Positions 1-4,860 of a DNA stretch of 8,197 nt are shown here, piece by piece. Under the pieces are notes generated by a model. The model saw only the letters and a program-made list of their open reading frames with translations. It was not told where the DNA came from and ran no database searches. The DNA is taken from NCBI GenBank assembly GCA_946545035.1, contig CAMNND010000042.1, forward strand, positions 1-8,197, written 5' to 3'. Position numbers and translations under genes: made by a program. The stretch's first letter is position 1. Each line of letters begins with the position of its first letter. This DNA is from an uncultured Clostridium sp. (GTDB lineage Bacteria > Bacillota > Clostridia > TANB77 > CAG-508).

Positions 1-335
1 CTTGGAGAATCAGCATGTGCTCCTATAACATTTAAACCATTTTCTATACTATCATATCCAATTACAGCTAAATACATAGCTTTATTTTTATTTATATAAT
101 AAACTTTATCTCCTGGTTTTAATGAATCGACCTCATCCAAATTCTTAAATCCATTAGATTCTGCAATATACTTAGACTCTTTGATAATCTCTCTTTCTGT
201 TTTTCCTTTGTTTAAGAACTCCATGTATGAGTTACAATAACTGTATATCTCATTTTTCTTTTCATCCTCTAAATCTGCCCATCCACATTTTTTATCGTTG
301 AACAAGCTCTTTTGTAATTCCGTAGCTTCTGACAT
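1..335 (-). CDS. M18 family aminopeptidase, N-terminal part (runs off window)
   Basis: This is the first 111 codons, plus two bases, of a zinc-dependent cytosolic aminopeptidase of peptidase family M18 (aspartyl aminopeptidase / aminopeptidase I type). Such enzymes remove N-terminal residues from peptides. Reading the minus strand from the ATG at 335 gives a protein starting MSEATELQKS with an uninterrupted frame to the window edge. The diagnostic segment is the last visible one, GAHADSPR at residues 105-112, matching the family's GAHxDSPR signature; His107 is the expected first zinc ligand. The remaining metal ligands lie outside the window. The preceding helical region (about residues 25-65, with FLNKGKTEREI) also resembles the N-terminus of clostridial M18 enzymes of roughly 460 residues, the apeA type. 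The start is supported by GGAAGGAG seven bases upstream. It is divergently transcribed from the VanW gene and has its own promoter. The truncation is only the window boundary; I see no frame damage. Confidence 0.88.
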   Translation of the reverse strand, partial: MSEATELQKSLFNDKKCGWADLEDEKKNEIYSYCNSYMEFLNKGKTEREIIKESKYIAESNGFKNLDEVDSLKPGDKVYYINKNKAMYLAVIGYDSIENGLNVIGAHADSP

Positions 336-371
336 ATTTTTTCTCCTTCCGTTTACTTTTTTTATGTTCTA

Positions 372-399
372 ATTATATCATTAAAAACATACTTTTCAA
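372..399 (-). promoter_or_regulatory. Promoter of the M18 aminopeptidase gene
   Basis: On the minus strand, TTGAAA (394-399) and a perfect TATAAT (372-377) are separated by 16 bases, matching a sigma-A housekeeping promoter (one mismatch in the -35 box). Transcription should start around 365, giving a leader of about 30 bases that contains the GGAAGGAG ribosome site. I see no operator or riboswitch in this leader. Confidence 0.7.
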
Positions 400-436
400 T
401 ACAAGTATATTATTAAATTTTCTTTAACAAATATTC

Positions 437-464
437 TTTACATAATCGAAATTTGTAGTATAAT
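437..464 (+). promoter_or_regulatory. Promoter of the VanW-domain gene
   Basis: TTTACA (437-442) and a perfect TATAAT (459-464) are separated by 16 bases on the plus strand, a near-consensus sigma-A promoter. The predicted transcript starts near 471, so the leader is only about 25 bases long. It lies back to back with the aminopeptidase promoter, the two -35 boxes being about 37 bases apart. Confidence 0.72.
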
Positions 465-485
465 GTGAGTATTAATAAAATAAAT

Positions 486-489
486 GGAG
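486..489 (+). promoter_or_regulatory. Ribosome binding site that decides the VanW gene start
   Basis: Three in-frame ATG codons occur at 484, 490 and 496. GGAG at 486-489 sits six bases before the ATG at 496, the normal spacing. The ATG at 484 overlaps this site and has only A/T-rich sequence before it, so 496 is the likely start. The annotated protein is therefore four residues shorter than the longest open frame. Confidence 0.65.
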
Positions 490-495
490 ATGTAT

Positions 496-2484
496 ATGGA
501 AAAATTGGAGAAAAATTTGCCTAAGGAGAATGAGGCACAAAATACGAGCAAAATCGTTGAAGAAAATAAGGATACCCTAAAAATAGTATCTGATAAAGAA
601 AAAACTCAAAAAAATAATTTAGAAAATAAAAATGATTCTGAACAAGTAAAAAAACATGATAGTATTGAAAAGGAAAAAATAGAAAAGGAATCTACTAAAA
701 CAAAAAAATCTATTGACTCCAAAAATGTAGAAGATTTCTTTAAGAAAAAAAATTCTGAGAAAAAAACTAAGAATCCTCAGACTGGTGTTTCCGATACAAT
801 GCAACTTAAAACTATTAAAAATAAGAATAGTAGAAAGAAAAAAATAATAATTGCAGCAATAATAATCTTTGCTCTTCTATTATCTGTTTTATCTACAGCC
901 TTTGGTATTGGTGCATCTATAAATGATAAAGTTATAAATGGAATATCTATTAATGGAATAGATATCTCTAATCTAACAAAACAGGAAGCATTATCCAAAC
1001 TTTCTGTAGAATTAAAAGATGATCTAAATAAAGAAATTATATTAACAAAAGGAGACTATACAACAAAAATCGATGCAAATTTGATTGGTGCACAATATAA
1101 TTTAGAAGATTCTGTTGAAAATGCATATAATATTGGTAGGTCTGGAAATAATATTTTCATTAATAATTTTGATGTTTTAAAATCATTAATAGCTAAAAAA
1201 GATATAAAACCATCTATCCAATATAATGAGGATCTTTTAAATAAAAAGTTGGATGAAATTGACGGTGAAATTCCTGGAAGAGTTATTAATTCAAATTACA
1301 AAATCGAAGATAATAATCTAATCATAACAAGCGGTTACGATGGTTATAGAATAAAACGTGATGAAATAAAAGAATCTATAAAATCTGGTTTAGCAACAAA
1401 TAATTTATCAATTGAAATTCCTGTAGAAGATTTTCATACTGATGAAATAGATATAGATTCAATATATAAAGAAGTGTATAAAGAGCCTAAAGATGCAACA
1501 TTTAATGCTGATCCTTATGAATTGCACAAAGAAGAAGATGGATTAGACTTTGCAATTACTCTTGATGAAGCTCGAGCAATGGTAGCTGATAGACAAGATA
1601 CCTATACTATACCTCTAAAAGTATTAAAACCAAAAATCACTGTTAAATCATTACCACAAGAAGCATTTCCTGACCAACTTGCAACATACTCAACTACATA
1701 CGCTTCGTCAAATTATAATAGATCAACTAATATTTCACTTGCAGCAAGTGCAGTTAATGGAACAGTATTAATGCCTGGGGAAACATTCTCTTATAATGGA
1801 ACTCTTGGTCAAAGAACAACAGCTAAAGGTTATAGAGAAGCTGGAGCTTATGTAAATGGTCAGGTTTCAACAGAAGTCGGTGGTGGAATTTGTCAAGTAT
1901 CTTCAACACTATATAATGCTGCTTTACTATGTAACCTTGAAATAGTAGCTCGTACAAATCATTCATTTGAACCATCATACGTACCTGCTGGTCAAGATGC
2001 AACAGTATCATGGAAATCTCCAGATTTCCAATTTAAAAATAATAGAGAATATCCGATAAAACTTGTTGCTTCCGCAGGTGGTGGTAGAGTCACTTTTATA
2101 ATATATGGAGTTAAATCAAATGATGATTATGAAGTTAAGATTCAATCATCAAAAACAGGTTCAATCCCATTCTCGACACAATACGTAAATGATGATTCCT
2201 TACCAGTCGGCACAACAAAAGTAACTCAATCAGGATCTAACGGATGTAGATCTGTTACCTACAAAATACTATATAAAAATGGTCAAGAAGTTTCTAGAAC
2301 ATTAATCAATAGTGATACATATAATCCTCATAATCAAGTAATAGCTAAAGGTACTAAACCTGTTGAGGTACAACCAGTACCGACGCCAACACCTAGTCCA
2401 GATCCAACGACATCAGAGCCTACTGCACCAAATGAAGAATCATCTGTTGAAATAACAAATGAACCAAATACACAAACAGAATAA
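496..2484 (+). CDS. Membrane-anchored VanW/G5 domain protein, probable L,D-transpeptidase
   Basis: A 662-residue cell-wall protein (numbered from the ATG at 496; add 4 for the longest frame). Residues 1-114 are a very Lys/Glu/Asn-rich, low-complexity cytoplasmic tail. Residues about 116-139 (after RKKK) are one hydrophobic membrane segment with no cleavage site evident, so the rest should face outward (type II topology). Residues about 145-300 resemble the PG_binding_4 region that often precedes peptidoglycan cross-linking domains. Residues about 395-530 are a VanW domain with the signature GGGICQVSSTLYNA; its conserved cysteine is residue 466. Residues about 544-621 resemble a G5 domain, followed by a Pro/Thr/Ser/Glu-rich tail of about 40 residues. 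VanW domains from Clostridioides difficile have been reported as a class of L,D-transpeptidases that make 3-3 peptidoglycan cross-links. That activity here is inferred from the family and the retained cysteine. The gene has its own promoter and terminator, so it is probably monocistronic. The name VanW does not by itself imply vancomycin resistance: no vanA/B-type ligase, vanH or vanX genes are present. Confidence 0.9.
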   Translation: MEKLEKNLPKENEAQNTSKIVEENKDTLKIVSDKEKTQKNNLENKNDSEQVKKHDSIEKEKIEKESTKTKKSIDSKNVEDFFKKKNSEKKTKNPQTGVSDTMQLKTIKNKNSRKKKIIIAAIIIFALLLSVLSTAFGIGASINDKVINGISINGIDISNLTKQEALSKLSVELKDDLNKEIILTKGDYTTKIDANLIGAQYNLEDSVENAYNIGRSGNNIFINNFDVLKSLIAKKDIKPSIQYNEDLLNKKLDEIDGEIPGRVINSNYKIEDNNLIITSGYDGYRIKRDEIKESIKSGLATNNLSIEIPVEDFHTDEIDIDSIYKEVYKEPKDATFNADPYELHKEEDGLDFAITLDEARAMVADRQDTYTIPLKVLKPKITVKSLPQEAFPDQLATYSTTYASSNYNRSTNISLAASAVNGTVLMPGETFSYNGTLGQRTTAKGYREAGAYVNGQVSTEVGGGICQVSSTLYNAALLCNLEIVARTNHSFEPSYVPAGQDATVSWKSPDFQFKNNREYPIKLVASAGGGRVTFIIYGVKSNDDYEVKIQSSKTGSIPFSTQYVNDDSLPVGTTKVTQSGSNGCRSVTYKILYKNGQEVSRTLINSDTYNPHNQVIAKGTKPVEVQPVPTPTPSPDPTTSEPTAPNEESSVEITNEPNTQTE

Positions 2485-2488
2485 ATTT

Positions 2489-2516
2489 AAGACATGATTA
2501 AAATCATGTCTTTTTT
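2489..2516 (+). terminator. Intrinsic terminator of the VanW gene
   Basis: A ten-base-pair stem (2489-2498 with 2503-2512, core GACATGAT/ATCATGTC), a four-base TAAA loop and a run of T (2511-2516) lie four bases after the stop codon. This is a standard Rho-independent terminator, separating the VanW transcript from the downstream operon. Confidence 0.85.
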
Positions 2517-2555
2517 ATTTCCGTAAAATTATTCCATATTATGTTCAACATTTTA

Positions 2556-2584
2556 TTGTAAAAAAATTTTTTTAATGATATAAT
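2556..2584 (+). promoter_or_regulatory. Promoter of the DnaD-like/dnaI operon
   Basis: TTGTAA (2556-2561) and a perfect TATAAT (2579-2584) are separated by 17 bases. The spacer is almost pure A-then-T tract, which may be intrinsically bent. Transcription would start near 2591, giving a leader of only about 20 bases that is nearly filled by the ribosome site. Confidence 0.7.
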
Positions 2585-2597
2585 TTGACAAATTGTT

Positions 2598-2605
2598 AGG
2601 GGGTG
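2598..2605 (+). promoter_or_regulatory. Ribosome binding site that fixes a GTG start
   Basis: AGGGGGTG (2598-2605) pairs with the 16S rRNA tail apart from one G where A is usual, and lies five bases before GTG at 2611. The longest frame begins at a TTG at 2593, but this ribosome site would then fall inside the coding region and the TTG has no site of its own. Confidence 0.75.
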
Positions 2606-2610
2606 TTTTT

Positions 2611-3570
2611 GTGAAATTAGAGCAAAATGATTTATCTTTATTATTTTCGACAACAAATTTGCCAGATGTTTTTTTCACCGAATACCTTTCTCAGCTAAGT
2701 GGTGACTGCGTAAAGATTTATTTATATATGTCATTTTTAGCTAAGTATAATAAAGAGATAAAATTAAATGACCTATCAAAAAAACTAAATATCCCTTTAA
2801 AAACAATTCAAGATAGTATTAAACTATTAGAAGATGAACAAATAATAACAAAAAAAAATACAGGATATATAATTAATAATTTGCAAGAAGTTGAACTTCA
2901 TAAATTATATAATCCAAAAGTTACATCTTCTCCTGAAGAAATAGAAAAAATCGCACAAAATAAATATAGAGCAAAAGCGATTGAAAATATAAATAACGAA
3001 TTTTTCCAAGGAATGATGTCACCTTCATGGTATAGTGACATTGATTTATGGTTCAAAAAATATTCTTTTGATGAAGAAGTTATGAATGCATTATTCCGTT
3101 ATTGTTTTAACAGATCTGCACTACATAGAAATTATATCCAAACTGTTGCAGAAGCATGGTTTCAAAATAATATAAAAACATTTAATGATTTGGATAAATA
3201 TTATGAAAAACAAGAAAAATTAAATACATTACAAAAAAGCATTTCTAAAAAGTTAGGAATTACAAGAAATCTCACCCAATATGAGGAAGGCTACATTGAA
3301 AAATGGAATATGGATTTTGGATACAATTTAGATATTATTGAAATTGCATTGAAAAAAACTACATCTAAAGCAAATCCAAACTTTGAATATTTAGATAAAT
3401 TACTTACTGATTGGCACGATAGAAATTTAAAAACACCAAATGAAATACAATTATTTTTAACACAAATGAAAGAAAAAAATAAAAATATAAGAACACTAGA
3501 GAAAACAACTGGATATTCTAATTATGATCAAAGGAATTATAATGATTTGAACAGTTTCTACACTAATTAA
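2611..3570 (+). CDS. DnaD/DnaB-like primosomal replication initiation protein
   Basis: A 319-residue protein (from the GTG at 2611) of the DnaD/DnaB family, cytoplasmic proteins that help load the replicative helicase at origins or restarting forks. Residues about 8-98 form a DDBH1-like winged-helix domain (LNDLSKKLNIPLKTIQDSIKLLE looks like the helix-turn-helix, followed by a wing at ITKKNTGYIINN). Residues about 120-200 are a DDBH2-like domain carrying YIQTVAEAW, which fits the family's YxxxIxxxW motif (Tyr175, Val179, Trp183). Residues about 220-285 look like a second DDBH2 copy with YLDKLLTDW (Tyr260, Leu264, Trp268). The C-terminus, NYDQRNYNDLNSFY, resembles a short tail common in DnaD-like proteins. 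Two DDBH2 copies recall Bacillus DnaB more than DnaD, and the helicase loader follows 37 bases downstream, like the Bacillus dnaB-dnaI pair. Since clostridia often have a single DnaD-like protein, I leave the symbol blank. A phage-type DnaD is less likely given the housekeeping context. Confidence 0.85.
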   Translation: MKLEQNDLSLLFSTTNLPDVFFTEYLSQLSGDCVKIYLYMSFLAKYNKEIKLNDLSKKLNIPLKTIQDSIKLLEDEQIITKKNTGYIINNLQEVELHKLYNPKVTSSPEEIEKIAQNKYRAKAIENINNEFFQGMMSPSWYSDIDLWFKKYSFDEEVMNALFRYCFNRSALHRNYIQTVAEAWFQNNIKTFNDLDKYYEKQEKLNTLQKSISKKLGITRNLTQYEEGYIEKWNMDFGYNLDIIEIALKKTTSKANPNFEYLDKLLTDWHDRNLKTPNEIQLFLTQMKEKNKNIRTLEKTTGYSNYDQRNYNDLNSFYTN

Positions 3571-3607
3571 AATTACTTGGAATCTTTGAATATGAAAAGA
3601 GGTTTTT

Positions 3608-4615
3608 ATGAATACAACTATTTTAAAATCATTATTAATTATATATGAGAATAAAAGAAATAAAAAAATCGAAGAAGCAGAACAACGTAAAATAGAATTA
3701 TATAAGCAGAATCCTAGATTTGAAGAAATCGATTCTGCTCTTAGTTCGCTCTCTATAAATGCATCAAAAAATCTAATTAATTCAAACAATTTTGAATATC
3801 TAAACAATTTGAGACACGAAATTGAAAATTTAAAAAAAGAAAAACATGATTTATTAGTATCATTAACTAAAGATGAAAATTACTTAAATCCGATTTTTGA
3901 CTGCAAATTATGCAACGATACAGGATACATCACGGAAAATTATAATACAAAAATGTGTACTTGTTTAAAACAACAATTATATGATATGGAATATAATCAA
4001 ACCAATTTATTAAATGTTGAAAATAATAATTTTGAAAATTTTTCATCCACACTTTATTCACAAGATGTTGATACTGAAAAGTATGGTGCAGAAATTTCAC
4101 CAAGAGAAAATATTGAAAAAATAAAAAAAATATCTATAAATTTTATAAATAAGTTTGATGATCCAGTTCAAAATAATTTATTATTTACTGGAAACACCGG
4201 TCTTGGTAAAACATTTATTTCTGAATGTATTGCCAATGAATTAGTAAAAAAAGGAAAAAATGTATTATATCAAACAGCTCCTGTTATGTTGGATTCAATT
4301 ATAGACTATCGTTTCGGTAAAAATGATGGTTCAATATATAATAGTTTATTGGATGTTGATTTGTTAATTATTGATGATCTAGGAACAGAAAGTATGAATA
4401 ATATGAAATTTTCTGAATTATTTAATATTATTAATACTCGATTATTAAATCAAAATAAAAAAATTACAAAAACTATAATTTCAACTAATTTAAATATTCA
4501 AAATTTATACAAAAATTATGATGAAAGAATCGTTTCAAGATTGATTGGTAATTATGATATCTGTCGTTTTTTTGGAGATGATATACGCTTAAAGAAAAAA
4601 TTAGAAAAAAAATAA
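3608..4615 (+). CDS. dnaI: DnaI/DnaC-type AAA+ replicative helicase loader
   Basis: A 335-residue cytoplasmic ATPase that would open or assemble the hexameric replicative helicase onto single-stranded DNA. Residues about 1-90 are helical and charged, probably coiled coil, and should contact the helicase. A zinc-binding cluster follows: Cys99, Cys102, Cys117, Cys119 (CKLC ... CTC), typical of the DnaI N-terminal domain. The AAA+ core has Walker A GNTGLGKT (195-202), Walker B LLIIDD (252-257), a sensor-1-like STN (292-294) and conserved ERIVSRLIG (306-314), which includes the likely arginine finger. All key residues are intact. Its length is close to the 311 residues of Bacillus DnaI. AAGAGG five bases before the ATG supports the start. 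It shares the promoter of the DnaD-like gene, with 37 bases between them and no terminator. IstB transposition helpers are related, but the zinc cluster and the absence of a transposase point to the loader. Confidence 0.92.
   Translation: MNTTILKSLLIIYENKRNKKIEEAEQRKIELYKQNPRFEEIDSALSSLSINASKNLINSNNFEYLNNLRHEIENLKKEKHDLLVSLTKDENYLNPIFDCKLCNDTGYITENYNTKMCTCLKQQLYDMEYNQTNLLNVENNNFENFSSTLYSQDVDTEKYGAEISPRENIEKIKKISINFINKFDDPVQNNLLFTGNTGLGKTFISECIANELVKKGKNVLYQTAPVMLDSIIDYRFGKNDGSIYNSLLDVDLLIIDDLGTESMNNMKFSELFNIINTRLLNQNKKITKTIISTNLNIQNLYKNYDERIVSRLIGNYDICRFFGDDIRLKKKLEKK
4043..4062 (+). other. Two DnaA-box-like nonamers inside dnaI
   Basis: TTATTCACA (4054-4062) fits the DnaA-box consensus TTATNCACA exactly. 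TCATCCACA (4043-4051) differs from TTATCCACA at one base. They have the same orientation and start 11 bases apart, about one helical turn. Both lie in coding sequence, encoding part of FSSTLYSQ, so they may be chance matches. No larger cluster or AT-rich unwinding element adjoins them. Confidence 0.2.
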
Positions 4616-4629
4616 ATTACCTAAATCAA

Positions 4630-4656
4630 AAAAAGTCATTTAATATGGCTTTTTAT
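4630..4656 (+). terminator. Intrinsic terminator of the DnaD-like/dnaI operon
   Basis: Bases 4630-4639 (AAAAAGTCAT) pair with 4645-4654 (ATGGCTTTTT) with one G-T wobble and a five-base loop. The right arm ends in a T run. It lies 14 bases after the dnaI stop codon. The stem is A/T-rich, so termination may be only moderate by itself. Confidence 0.65.
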
Positions 4657-4813
4657 TTTATAAAAAATAATTATTAATAATATTAGTAAATATTATTATT
4701 TAATATTATTATACTTATTCTATAAAAAAATAATAATTTTAATTTTTTAGTAAAATATTTCATAATTAATTTATATTTTTAGTATATAAACCAATAACAA
4801 TTTAATTAATTTT
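4657..4813. other. Extremely AT-rich convergent spacer, no gene seen
   Basis: Only 9 of these 157 bases are G or C (about 6%). It consists of AAT/ATT-rich runs with short A/T palindromes and several A tracts. I find no open frame with a ribosome site and no RNA-gene signature. It separates the convergent dnaI and gyrA genes, so it is most simply an untranscribed or weakly transcribed buffer between two terminators. Confidence 0.6.
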
Positions 4814-4854
4814 ATAAAAAAATAAAAAGACAAAATGTCTTTTTATTTTTTTAT
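4814..4854. terminator. Terminator of gyrA, symmetric enough to act in both directions
   Basis: A perfect 19-base inverted repeat (4814-4832 with 4836-4854) with an AAA loop and central GACA/TGTC core ends six bases beyond the gyrA stop codon. A tracts on the left and T tracts on the right give a U run on either transcript, so it should stop gyrA transcription from the right and back up the dnaI terminator from the left. Confidence 0.82.
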
Positions 4855-4860
4855 TTTATA

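Noticed and set aside
777..998. Minus-strand frame with a hydrophobic stretch that looks like a small membrane protein
   Set aside because: The hydrophobic run comes from reading the antisense of the VanW membrane segment and its A/T-rich flanks. It overlaps conserved coding sequence and has no ribosome site.
496..2484. A vancomycin-resistance gene cluster
   Set aside because: Only a VanW domain is present. No D-Ala-D-Lac ligase, VanH, VanX or VanRS gene is nearby, and VanW proteins are common in non-resistant clostridia.
3608..4615. IstB-like transposition helper, which would imply an insertion sequence
   Set aside because: The zinc cluster, the DnaI-like N-terminus and the pairing with a DnaD-like gene fit a helicase loader. 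No transposase gene or terminal inverted repeats are seen.
4657..4813. Replication origin in the AT-rich spacer
   Set aside because: It contains no DnaA-box cluster, and the only box-like sites are about 600 bases away inside dnaI. AT-richness between convergent terminators is a sufficient explanation.
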